Assembly (NCBI RefSeq): GCF_004804315.1
Contig: NZ_SRXX01000007.1
Span: 1-64,000 of the forward strand
Length of the DNA: 64,000 nt
DNA from: Flagellimonas onchidii
GTDB lineage: Bacteria > Bacteroidota > Bacteroidia > Flavobacteriales > Flavobacteriaceae
Direction: 5' to 3'
Of this stretch, positions 54,296-62,552 are shown piece by piece (within the stretch, counting starts at the first letter, position 1; each line of letters begins with the position of its first letter). The notes beneath the pieces are model-generated. The model did no database searches. It had not been told where the DNA came from and saw only the letters and a program-made list of their open reading frames with translations. The translations under genes and the position numbers were made by a program.

Positions 54296-54303
54296 TACTT
54301 TTG
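54296..54303 (+). promoter_or_regulatory. -7 box of the glycerol-3-phosphate oxidase gene
   Basis: TACTTTTG fits TAnnTTTG, 38 bases before the start at 54342. No clear TTTG at -33. Confidence 0.35.
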
Positions 54304-54341
54304 TTTATCTTTTCATTTTGCTGTTTTTCAAATCAATGTGT

Positions 54342-56009
54342 ATGAAGGAGCATTTTAGATTTTCCAACCTAGATAGAAAAAAGACGCTAGATCGAGTTTC
54401 GAAAATCGACTTTGATATAGTGGTCATTGGAGGAGGCATAACTGGCGGAGGAATTGCTTTGGATGCCGCCTCAAGAGGTATGAAAGTACTGCTCTTGGAA
54501 AAAGGTGATTTTGCTTCGGGAACGAGTAGTAAATCCACCAAATTGATTCATGGTGGGTTGCGTTATTTGAAACAGTTCGATTTTTGGCTGGTGAAAGAAG
54601 TAGGCTCGGAGCGGGCTATTGTACACAAATTGGCACCCCATTTGGTTTTACCCGAGAAAATGTTGTTGCCTTTGATTGAAGGGGGGTCTTATGGCAAGTG
54701 GTTGACTTCAATTGGGTTAAAGGTTTATGATATTCTGGCTCAAGTAACAGGCGATGACAAACGGCAAATGTTGGAGAAAAAAGAGGCGCTCAAATTGGAA
54801 CCGCTTTTACCTAAGAAGATTTTGAACGGGGCAGGCTATTATGCTGAATATCGCACCGATGACGCTCGACTTACCATAGAAAATATTAAGACCAGTCTTC
54901 AATTTGGTGCGGAGGCACTAAACTATATCAAGGTTGTCGATTTTATTTATAATGAAGAAAAAGTAGCTGGTGTTAAAGTGAAGGATGAGGTTTCAGGAGA
55001 TGAATTCCAGATAAAATCGAAATATGTGATCAGTGCAGCAGGACCATGGGTAGATGAGCTTCGAAGCATAAACAAATCCAAAAAAGGAAAACGATTACAT
55101 CTGACCAAAGGGGTACATTTGGTGTTTCCAAAGGAAAAACTACCCGTAAAACAGTCTGTATATTTTGATATTCCAGATGGCAGAATGATGTTCGCTATCC
55201 CCAGAGGTAGGGTCACTTATGTCGGCACTACGGATACCAATTATGATTCGGACAAGGACAATATTCAAGTGGATTTGGCCGATGCCATCTATTTGATTTC
55301 TGCTGTAAACAATATGTTTCCTTCCATTAATCTCGAAATGGAAGATATTATTTCGTCTTGGGCGGGATTGCGTCCTTTGATTCATGAAGAAGGTAGGTCT
55401 GCGTCGGAGTTGTCAAGAAAGGATGAGATTTTCACTTCCGATTCTGGTTTGGTCAGCATAGCTGGTGGTAAACTCACAGGATACCGAAAAATGGCTGAGC
55501 GGGTGGTCAATCGTATTACTAAAAAAATGGAAGAGGATTATGGGGTTGAAGTTGAACCGTGCGTAACCGATAAGATTCCACTTTGTGGAAGTGACTTTAA
55601 AAAGTACAAGCAGGTAAAAAAATACATAGCCCAAGTGTTTGAACGTATTCAAGCAGATGGGTTTACGGAGCATGATGCGTGGTACTTGGTGACAACCTAT
55701 GGCAAACAGACCGATAGCATCTTGGAGGACTATTCCTCCGAGAAAAATGAGGATGTTTATGCCAGCATGATATTAGCTGAGACACGATTCACTATTGCAA
55801 ACGAAATGGCAGCTAGCCCCTTGGACTTCTTTATAAGAAGAACGGGGCGCCTGTACTTCGATATTGATAGTGTTCGTAAATACATGGACCCCGTTTTAGC
55901 TGAATTCAAAAAAGCGTATGGATACGACAAAAAGCAAATACAATCCTTTAAGGAAAAACTGTTAGTCGAGTTGGATTCACATTCCAATTTTTCATTGGAA
56001 CGTGCTTAA
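54342..56009 (+). CDS. glpD: Glycerol-3-phosphate dehydrogenase/oxidase (FAD)
   Basis: 555 residues; oxidises glycerol-3-phosphate to dihydroxyacetone phosphate with FAD, feeding electrons to quinone. FAD loop VVIGGGITGGGIALDAA near 28, GTSSKSTKLIHGGLRYL and the GKLTGYRKMAERV segment are diagnostic. The C-terminal cap domain is present. In-frame ATGs at 54336 and TTG at 54318 exist but the shorter start fits. gpsA for the opposite reaction lies 2.2 kb further. Confidence 0.93.
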   Translation: MKEHFRFSNLDRKKTLDRVSKIDFDIVVIGGGITGGGIALDAASRGMKVLLLEKGDFASGTSSKSTKLIHGGLRYLKQFDFWLVKEVGSERAIVHKLAPHLVLPEKMLLPLIEGGSYGKWLTSIGLKVYDILAQVTGDDKRQMLEKKEALKLEPLLPKKILNGAGYYAEYRTDDARLTIENIKTSLQFGAEALNYIKVVDFIYNEEKVAGVKVKDEVSGDEFQIKSKYVISAAGPWVDELRSINKSKKGKRLHLTKGVHLVFPKEKLPVKQSVYFDIPDGRMMFAIPRGRVTYVGTTDTNYDSDKDNIQVDLADAIYLISAVNNMFPSINLEMEDIISSWAGLRPLIHEEGRSASELSRKDEIFTSDSGLVSIAGGKLTGYRKMAERVVNRITKKMEEDYGVEVEPCVTDKIPLCGSDFKKYKQVKKYIAQVFERIQADGFTEHDAWYLVTTYGKQTDSILEDYSSEKNEDVYASMILAETRFTIANEMAASPLDFFIRRTGRLYFDIDSVRKYMDPVLAEFKKAYGYDKKQIQSFKEKLLVELDSHSNFSLERA

Positions 56010-57331
56010 GATTTTAAACCTGCCATTTCTTGCGCCCATTCAATAATAAGATTAATGGTTCCCTCATCCCACTTTCCTGGTTTTCCTTCGAAAGAATTTT
56101 TTGGGCTTTCGTGAATGGTATTCCAATGGTCTAAGCCAGGATATTCGTAAAGGATATGGTCTTTGTGTCCATTTCTTTTTAGAACGTCAATAATCATTTT
56201 ATTGTCATACGAGGACATGATCCAATCGTTGGTACCCCGCAAAATTCGAACAGGAACTTTTAGTTTTTCCCATTGCCCAGCAAGGTCAAAGTCTTGCAGT
56301 TGTTGATAATAGGCTACAGGTCTACCATACATATGTGCTGCGGAGTGGTAATTGTACGCTTCTAAAGCAGGATAAGCATCAACTATTTCCTGATACGTCT
56401 TTTTTTCAATGAGCATACCATAATATAAAGGGATGTAGTATTTGTTCATCTTTTCTACAATTTCAGATTCTGTATTGCCTCTAAATTGCAGAAGCCTGCG
56501 TTCTATTTCCAGCATATGCTCGTACCATGTTTTAAAGAAAGTGCCATCGGAAATGACTCCGGCCAAATCAAATTCATTAGCAAAAAGTGGAGCTAGGGCG
56601 CTTCCCATGCTTGAACCGTAAACTATGATTCTGGAAGAATCCACGTAAGGTTTGGTCTTTAGTTTTTTGATGGCGGTTCGAAAACCTTCAATGTCAGTTT
56701 TGAAGTCGGATTGACTGCAATCTCCTTCACTATCGCCAACCCCAGGTTTTTCGATGCGCATGACCACCATACCCGATTTTTCAACCAAATCTTTAATGGT
56801 TTGTACCCAATTTCCCCTTCTTTCAGGGTAGGTTTCAATACTGGAGCAACTGAGTCCCCCGATCAATACAATGGCGGGTTGTTTGCCGGCCTTTTTTGGT
56901 TTGGTGATAATGATGCGTTGGGTGATACCATATGGACTAGTGATTTCTTCGTAATAGGTATCCAGTCCGGGGTGGTTTTCTTTTTCCAACGGATTGAACT
57001 GCGTGGTATTTTCAATCAATTCCCCATTTCTAATGGCCTTAATTTTTGTGGGTTTGTTTGCCCGAAGACCATAAGAAACTTCACTCCAAATTTCTCCATC
57101 TGAAATTGGGATTCCATCAACCTCAATAATAACATCATTAACCAAGAAACCTGCTTTTCCCAGAGGAGAATTAGCTTTTACCTCTATGATTTTAGAGCCT
57201 GGGAGCCCTCCTTCCGGACCTTTGATACTGGCTTCCCAGGAACTTCTCCTTCCTAAAATTTGGGAGCTAAGGGAAAAAGTTGAAAATAGGAAAAGGATAC
57301 CTAATATATATAGTTCGTTTTTTGATTTCAT
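56006..57331 (-). CDS. Secreted alpha/beta hydrolase with N-terminal PDZ domain
   Basis: 441 residues: signal peptide (FSLSSQ), PDZ-like domain about 35-115 (GKAGFLVNDVIIEVDGIPIS), and an alpha/beta hydrolase with nucleophile Ser in YGSSMGSALAPL near 240 and the late His in LDHWNTIHESP near 400. GGLSCSS near 155 is the oxyanion region. Substrate unknown; a peptide or ester is possible. Periplasmic. Divergent from the LytTR gene with a repeated 11-mer between. Confidence 0.85.
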   Translation of the reverse strand: MKSKNELYILGILFLFSTFSLSSQILGRRSSWEASIKGPEGGLPGSKIIEVKANSPLGKAGFLVNDVIIEVDGIPISDGEIWSEVSYGLRANKPTKIKAIRNGELIENTTQFNPLEKENHPGLDTYYEEITSPYGITQRIIITKPKKAGKQPAIVLIGGLSCSSIETYPERRGNWVQTIKDLVEKSGMVVMRIEKPGVGDSEGDCSQSDFKTDIEGFRTAIKKLKTKPYVDSSRIIVYGSSMGSALAPLFANEFDLAGVISDGTFFKTWYEHMLEIERRLLQFRGNTESEIVEKMNKYYIPLYYGMLIEKKTYQEIVDAYPALEAYNYHSAAHMYGRPVAYYQQLQDFDLAGQWEKLKVPVRILRGTNDWIMSSYDNKMIIDVLKRNGHKDHILYEYPGLDHWNTIHESPKNSFEGKPGKWDEGTINLIIEWAQEMAGLKS

Positions 57332-57364
57332 GCTGATGATTTAAGTTTTCCTTAAAATTAGATT

Positions 57365-57412
57365 GCCTATTTTTAGATGAAGGACAATTTATACGAAGGC
57401 AGCCTATTTTTA
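57365..57412. repeat. Direct repeat GCCTATTTTTA in the hydrolase/LytTR intergenic region
   Basis: The 11-mer occurs at 57365-57375 and 57402-57412, 37 bases apart, between the divergent starts at 57331 and 57453. It is a candidate binding site for the LytTR regulator, although the spacing differs from the common 21-22 base LytTR period. Confidence 0.4.
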
Positions 57413-57452
57413 TGTCAATGCAAGCCTTGCCATGATTTGAAATTTGATTTAC

Positions 57453-58205
57453 GTGAAATCAACCAACAATTTTTATCTATTTAACTCCAGAGTAGCGACC
57501 CATGCCATTTTCTGGATGCTATATTATGTGCTTTTTGGATTGATATGGGTAGGTGAAGAAGGATATTTGGCTTCGTTTTATTTGGAGTTTATTTTATTGC
57601 CCATTCGCATATTGGCGGTTTATTTTACCATTTACTTTCTTCTGCCCCGTTTTTTGTTGAAACGAAAGTTCAAGGAGTTTTTTGCGGGATATGCCATCGC
57701 ATTGCTTATAGGTGGAATATTGCAGCGAATTTTTATCCATCTATTTTATGAGGAATTATTGTTGAATGATTCAAGTTCGGGACTGTTTAGTATAATGATG
57801 TTGGTAAGGGCCATTGTTTTAATAAATACTACCGTTCTATTGGTGTTGGGCGCAAAATTGTTTCAACTGTGGGCCATTGAGCATGATAAAAACGAGAGCT
57901 TGGAAACCGAGATTTTGGAGATTCGCTCAAATAGAAAGACCCATCGTGTACCTTTTGAAAGCATACTTTTTGTTGAAGGCCTTGGAAATTATGTGACCTA
58001 TCACTTGGCCGACAAATCAAAGATTACCAGTTATGGCAGCATAAAATCCGCGTTGCAGGTGCTGCCTGATAATTTTCGAAGGGTTCATAAATCATACATC
58101 GTCAACAAATCGCATATAAAATCATACGATGCCATGACCATAGACATTCAGGACAATTCCATTCCTCGAGGGAAAAGCATAAGCGATGAGGTGCTATTGA
58201 ACTGA
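57453..58205 (+). CDS. Membrane-bound LytTR transcriptional regulator
   Basis: About 250 residues. The N-terminal half has four membrane helices (IFWMLYYVLFGLIWVG and following), then a short coiled linker and a LytTR domain (about 155-248) with ILFVEGLGNYVTYHL and NFRRVHKSYIVNKSHI. No ATG is available at the front: the start is GTG at 57453 or TTG at 57444. Membrane LytTR proteins combine sensing and DNA binding; no partner kinase is nearby. Candidate target: the divergent PDZ hydrolase. Confidence 0.85.
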   Translation: MKSTNNFYLFNSRVATHAIFWMLYYVLFGLIWVGEEGYLASFYLEFILLPIRILAVYFTIYFLLPRFLLKRKFKEFFAGYAIALLIGGILQRIFIHLFYEELLLNDSSSGLFSIMMLVRAIVLINTTVLLVLGAKLFQLWAIEHDKNESLETEILEIRSNRKTHRVPFESILFVEGLGNYVTYHLADKSKITSYGSIKSALQVLPDNFRRVHKSYIVNKSHIKSYDAMTIDIQDNSIPRGKSISDEVLLN

Positions 58206-58207
58206 CT

Positions 58208-59209
58208 TTAATCCAGTTTTTCAGTTAGCTTTTTAAACACCTTTTTAGGATTTTTCTCTTGGTAGAGAATCTGATAGACCGCATTAATAATGGGGATTTT
58301 GGACTTTTTTTCCAACTTTTCCATAAGCAAATGGGCACTTTTAGTGGCGTAGTAACCTTCGGCGACCATATTCATTTCCATCATAGCACTTTTTACCGTA
58401 TAGCCTCTGCCAATCATATTTCCGAACATACGATTGCGGCTAAATGTGGAATAGCCTGTAACCAATAAATCTCCCAAATAAGCGGAGTTGTTTATGTTGC
58501 GTTTCATTTTATACACTTTGCCAATAAAACGCTTCATCTCTCGAATGGCATTGCTCATCAAGACACTTTGGAAATTGTCCCCGTATCGAAGCCCATGGGC
58601 AATTCCTGCAGCTATGGCATAAATGTTTTTGAGCATGGCTGCGTATTCGGTGCCAATAATATCATCGGAAATCTTTGTGCGGATATAATGACTCTTAAGG
58701 TTGTTAGCTACCATTTCGGCCTTGGCAGCATCGGCACAGGCTATGGTGAGGTAGGACAACCGCTCCAGGGCAACCTCTTCGGCATGGCATGGTCCGGTAA
58801 TGACACCAATGTTTTCAAAAGGGATTTGGTAAATGTCATGAAAATGTTCTCCGACAATCAATCCACTCTCTGGAACAATTCCTTTAATGGCCGAGAAAAT
58901 AATTTTGCCTTCTAGCGAACTGGTCAGTTTTTCGAGTTCCCCTTCCAAAAAAGCGGAAGGAATGGCAAAAATGAGCACATCCGAATTTTCAACCACTTCG
59001 TTGATTTCATTATTCAGTTGGAGTTTTGAAACATCAAACTCCGCAGAACTAATATAATTAGGGTTATGTCCTTCGTTTTTTAGGTGCTCAATTACATATA
59101 CACTCCGCATATACCACGCTACATTATCTAAATTTTCGGAGAGCATTTTTACTATGGCAGTTCCCCAACTACCTCCTCCCAAAACACCAAATCGAGGTTT
59201 TTCAGTCAT
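58208..59209 (-). CDS. gpsA: Glycerol-3-phosphate dehydrogenase (NAD(P)+)
   Basis: 333 residues; makes glycerol-3-phosphate from dihydroxyacetone phosphate for phospholipids. NAD loop GVLGGGSWGTAI near residue 10, SAIKGIVP with an active Lys, TGPCHAEEV and the AIAAGIAHGLRYGDN segment. ATG at 59209 is preferred over upstream TTG codons. Only two bases separate its stop from the convergent LytTR stop. Confidence 0.96.
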   Translation of the reverse strand: MTEKPRFGVLGGGSWGTAIVKMLSENLDNVAWYMRSVYVIEHLKNEGHNPNYISSAEFDVSKLQLNNEINEVVENSDVLIFAIPSAFLEGELEKLTSSLEGKIIFSAIKGIVPESGLIVGEHFHDIYQIPFENIGVITGPCHAEEVALERLSYLTIACADAAKAEMVANNLKSHYIRTKISDDIIGTEYAAMLKNIYAIAAGIAHGLRYGDNFQSVLMSNAIREMKRFIGKVYKMKRNINNSAYLGDLLVTGYSTFSRNRMFGNMIGRGYTVKSAMMEMNMVAEGYYATKSAHLLMEKLEKKSKIPIINAVYQILYQEKNPKKVFKKLTEKLD

Positions 59210-59332
59210 CAACAAAAATTATGGCGTAAAGCTAAACAATCTAATTTTTAATATGTAAAACATTGATTATTAATACATTATGACTTTGGCACAATGCTTG
59301 GTCCTAACCTATTGAATCAAAAGCCCAGAACT

Positions 59333-60247
59333 ATGAGAATTGGAAAACTACTATTTGGAACATTATTTATAGGATTATTGGTGAGCTCATGCTATACCGA
59401 AGTAGTTATTGAGGACGATTTTATTGAAGAATCCCCTATCAATACCGCTCTGGCACTTGAGTCGTTTGACCTTTGGTATGTTGATATAAATGCTACAAAG
59501 GGAAATGGAGAGGTGCCTTTTTTGCAACGTGCTTTTACCATATCATTTGATAGAGGAACTGTCTACGCCAACAACAATATGGTAGGAATTGGAAAAACCG
59601 GGGGTGGATTAGGGATTGATGTTGGAGTTTATGATACCCTCACAGGAGCTGTGGAAATCGACCATGATGTGGACGGCCTTTGGTTACTGGAAGTATATGC
59701 CATCAATGGTAGTACTATAGAATTGCTTGATACCCGTTCCAATACTTCCTATGTGCTTCGCGGATATCAAAAAAGCAACTTTGATTACGACATGGTCTTT
59801 TATGACAATATCCATTATTTCTTGCAGGAATATGAGGTCTGGGAAAAAACATATACCAGTGAGGTAGGGGCAGTGAATGAGTTTGATAATGAAAACTACC
59901 TTCAGTTTTTCTCTGATGAAAGCTTTAGGTCATCTGTAGATGGAATAGGCACATCGCTTGCCAATTTGGTTTGGGATTACGAGGGCAATTTTGAGGTTTT
60001 TGATGTGGCTAACGATGCATCACTCAAAACTTTAACATTGGATTACGACTTTTTGGGCAATGATTATTTTGAGGTTTACGTTATTAATGATAGTACTATT
60101 GAATTGTATCATGTGGCCAGTGAAACGGTTTATGAATTCAAGGGAAGGGGATACATTCAATATTTGAAATCTGGAAAAACAACGGGCAAGAAACGTTCAA
60201 AAGTTAAAAATTCTATAAAAAACGTGTCCCGACAAAGAAAAATGTAA
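59333..60247 (+). CDS. Lipoprotein of unknown function with two similar domains
   Basis: 304 residues. ATG at 59333 gives a lipoprotein signal ending LLVSSC. Two beta-rich halves (about 45-150 and 195-285) share the pattern EVY-IN-STIEL followed by S-T-Y and a Gly; first VYAINGSTIELLDTRSNTSY, second VYVINDSTIELYHVASETVY. The C-terminus is very basic (KKRSKVKNSIKNVSRQRK). No known enzyme motif. Related proteins in Flavobacteriaceae sometimes carry the name of a nucleotide adenylyltransferase, which nothing here supports. Confidence 0.75.
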   Translation: MRIGKLLFGTLFIGLLVSSCYTEVVIEDDFIEESPINTALALESFDLWYVDINATKGNGEVPFLQRAFTISFDRGTVYANNNMVGIGKTGGGLGIDVGVYDTLTGAVEIDHDVDGLWLLEVYAINGSTIELLDTRSNTSYVLRGYQKSNFDYDMVFYDNIHYFLQEYEVWEKTYTSEVGAVNEFDNENYLQFFSDESFRSSVDGIGTSLANLVWDYEGNFEVFDVANDASLKTLTLDYDFLGNDYFEVYVINDSTIELYHVASETVYEFKGRGYIQYLKSGKTTGKKRSKVKNSIKNVSRQRKM

Positions 60248-60302
60248 GTAAAAAATAGAGTAGTCGACTACTTAGACAAGTTTTTTGGTTGGTTATTTAG
60301 TT

Positions 60303-60342
60303 AAAAACCGCTTCAGATACCTCAATCTGCGGCGGTTTTTTT
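60303..60342. terminator. Terminator between the lipoprotein and AraC genes
   Basis: Arms AAAAACCGC and GCGGTTTTT with a CAGA/TCTG inner stem and T tracts on both strands. Sits between convergent stops at 60247 and 60354. Confidence 0.8.
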
Positions 60343-60353
60343 ATTTGAAACAA

Positions 60354-61217
60354 TTAGCTTTTCACTTTTTGATATTTCGAATACTGCTTTTTAAAATCTG
60401 AAGGATTTTCTCCACTTATCTTTTTGAAGGTCCTATTAAAGTAAGATAGACTTTCAAAACCGCATTCGTAACAGGTTTCCCCTACATTTTTACCTATCAA
60501 TAAAAGTCTCTTGGCCTGACTGATTCTATATTGGTTCAAAAAGTTGGTAAATGTATTTCCAGTGGTTTTTTTAAAATACCTGCAAAAGGCCTCTTTCCCC
60601 AAATTGCACAGTTGTGCCACTTCTTCAACAGCAATTTTTCGTTGGTAATGCTTATCCACAAACTCATGTATATTTCTAAGTCGATCCTGTTCCTTTTTGC
60701 TATATCTATTGACAAAAGGTTGATCGTGCAACAAAAAATAATCATTGCTATGGGCCAATTCCTTTAATATTTGAATGTTTTCCATAAACAACTCAAAAGG
60801 AGAGAGCCTATATAACTTTTTTAGTCGCTCACCAATCAGCCTTTTGGTTTCCCCGGTAAAAACAATTCCGTGTTTAGACCTTTCAAAAAGTTCACGAATG
60901 TTCGCTAGCTCGGGAATATTGAGTAATAAGTTTTCCTTAAAATTGGGTTTTATGTGCAGGACTTCCTTAATGTAATCAGTTTGTACCCCATAGTCGAAAT
61001 TCAGGTGTGGGATGTTGGACCCGATAAAGACCAAGTCACTCTCTTCATAGTTCGAGATATTATCCCCCACATGTCTGGTAGCACTGGCACCTTCAATGTA
61101 GACCAATTCATATTCGGGATGAAAATGCCAATAGAAAAGGTGATTCAATCGAGGAAGGTGCAAAAGCTGGAAAGGGCTCTTGGTATTGGGCGCTATGGTC
61201 TCTAACTGAATCTTCAA
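60354..61217 (-). CDS. AraC family transcriptional regulator with cupin domain
   Basis: 287 residues: an N-terminal cupin domain (about 10-110, FYWHFHPEYELVYIEG with His and Glu) and a C-terminal double HTH (about 185-280, VEEVAQLCNLGKEAFCRYFKK and YECGFESLSYFNRTFKKI). The start must be the TTG at 61217, since TGA stands two codons upstream and the first ATG would delete most of the cupin. Divergent from the phytanoyl-CoA dioxygenase-like gene, with paired 21-base-spaced repeats between. Confidence 0.88.
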   Translation of the reverse strand: MKIQLETIAPNTKSPFQLLHLPRLNHLFYWHFHPEYELVYIEGASATRHVGDNISNYEESDLVFIGSNIPHLNFDYGVQTDYIKEVLHIKPNFKENLLLNIPELANIRELFERSKHGIVFTGETKRLIGERLKKLYRLSPFELFMENIQILKELAHSNDYFLLHDQPFVNRYSKKEQDRLRNIHEFVDKHYQRKIAVEEVAQLCNLGKEAFCRYFKKTTGNTFTNFLNQYRISQAKRLLLIGKNVGETCYECGFESLSYFNRTFKKISGENPSDFKKQYSKYQKVKS

Positions 61218-61258
61218 TTTTCACTTGAATATCCAATAAAGTACAAAAAATGACATAA

Positions 61259-61290
61259 TATATCAATATAATTCAAATTTATATCAATAT
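61259..61290 (+). promoter_or_regulatory. Candidate AraC-type operator (direct repeat, 21-bp period)
   Basis: The 11-mer TATATCAATAT stands at 61259-61269 and again at 61280-61290, exactly 21 bases later, between the divergent AraC and dioxygenase starts. The period fits AraC half-sites on one face of the helix. Confidence 0.5.
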
Positions 61291-61358
61291 GAAGGTGGAG
61301 ACCACTACTTTAACGTACTAGTTTTATTCCATAGAATTTAGAATCAAAAAGTATAGTC

Positions 61359-62330
61359 ATGGAGAAAGAAGAAAAACTTGAGATGGCCAACAAGGCACAT
61401 GAAGAGCTTCCCGGCAATCCATCCACAGCGACCAGCAGTAAACTACGATTGAATGATAGGTCCAACGGTAAGCCACTTCGCGTGCTTTCGGAAGAAGACT
61501 GGAATTTCTGGATACACAATGGATACATCATTATAAAAAATGCAGTTCCTCTTGAACAGGCGCGGGCCACAGCAGATTTTCTATGGGAATTTGAAGAGAA
61601 AGACCCAGCTAATCCCGAAACTTGGTATGCCCCTCCCAGAGCAGAAATGAAAATGAAGGAGTTGACCGGAACGGGAATGGTTGAAGTCTATAACCATCAA
61701 CATTTATGGAACAACAGGCAAGAGCAGAGGGTTTATGATGCCTTTGTAGACATTTGGGGGACCGAGAAGTTATGGGCAACTATAGATCGCGCCAATCTTA
61801 ATTTTCCGAATCGACCAGGTTTTGAACAAAAGGGCTTCATTCACTGGGATTATGACCCTGAAACCCGACCACAAAATGTACAAGGGGTGTTGGCGTTGGC
61901 TGATCAGACCGACGAAAATATGGGTGGATTTCAATGCATTCCGTGGCTTTATCGTAATTACGACACCTGGAAATTGACCCAACCTGAAGACCGTGACAGG
62001 TTTCAACCTAATACTGATGGCTTGGAAGATAAGATTGTGAAAGTAAAAATGAATGCCGGTGATTTGCTGATTTTCAACAGCACGGAACCCCATGGCATCC
62101 GTCCCAATAAATCAAAGGATAAGGTGCGGATTGCGCAGTACATTTCAATGATGCCTGCCGAAGAAGACAATGAAGAACTTAAATCATGGCGAGTAAATTC
62201 CTGGAAGAATAGAATCGCTCCAGAGGGTTACGCTTTTCCAGGTGACCCAAGAAACTGGGAACGAGACAAGTACGAAACTGCCAAATTAAGTCCACTAGGA
62301 GAACGATTATTAGGGCTAAAGCAGTGGTGA
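61359..62330 (+). CDS. Phytanoyl-CoA dioxygenase (PhyH) family protein
   Basis: 323 residues, non-heme Fe(II)/2-oxoglutarate oxygenase of the double-stranded beta-helix type. Iron ligands His162 and Asp164 in GFIHWDYDP and His245 in PHGIRPN; the 2-oxoglutarate Arg follows at about 257. No signal peptide, N-terminal tail of about 40 charged residues. Substrate unknown; PhyH enzymes hydroxylate fatty acids, amino acids or natural products. Probably controlled by the divergent AraC regulator. Confidence 0.88.
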   Translation: MEKEEKLEMANKAHEELPGNPSTATSSKLRLNDRSNGKPLRVLSEEDWNFWIHNGYIIIKNAVPLEQARATADFLWEFEEKDPANPETWYAPPRAEMKMKELTGTGMVEVYNHQHLWNNRQEQRVYDAFVDIWGTEKLWATIDRANLNFPNRPGFEQKGFIHWDYDPETRPQNVQGVLALADQTDENMGGFQCIPWLYRNYDTWKLTQPEDRDRFQPNTDGLEDKIVKVKMNAGDLLIFNSTEPHGIRPNKSKDKVRIAQYISMMPAEEDNEELKSWRVNSWKNRIAPEGYAFPGDPRNWERDKYETAKLSPLGERLLGLKQW

Positions 62331-62384
62331 GATTACTAAATCCTTAAAAATTAAGGGAGTTATGGCCTACTAAAGGAATATTGG

Positions 62385-62392
62385 TATTTTTG
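62385..62392 (+). promoter_or_regulatory. -7 box upstream of the third SulP gene
   Basis: TATTTTTG fits TAnnTTTG. It would give a leader of about 155 bases that contains a 17-codon frame (62413-62466) and a hairpin (arms at 62478-62485 and 62499-62506). Confidence 0.4.
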
Positions 62393-62552
62393 CCGGCTTC
62401 AAACCAAAAGAGATGAAACGAGCATTAATAAATTTTAGACATTTTTTTATTAAAGGGGATGTTTAAAATTTTTAATGTGAGAGCGTAGCGGTTGCAGACG
62501 TTCTCAATTTCATAATTAATTTATTATTAGATAATTATTGAAATTTAAACGG

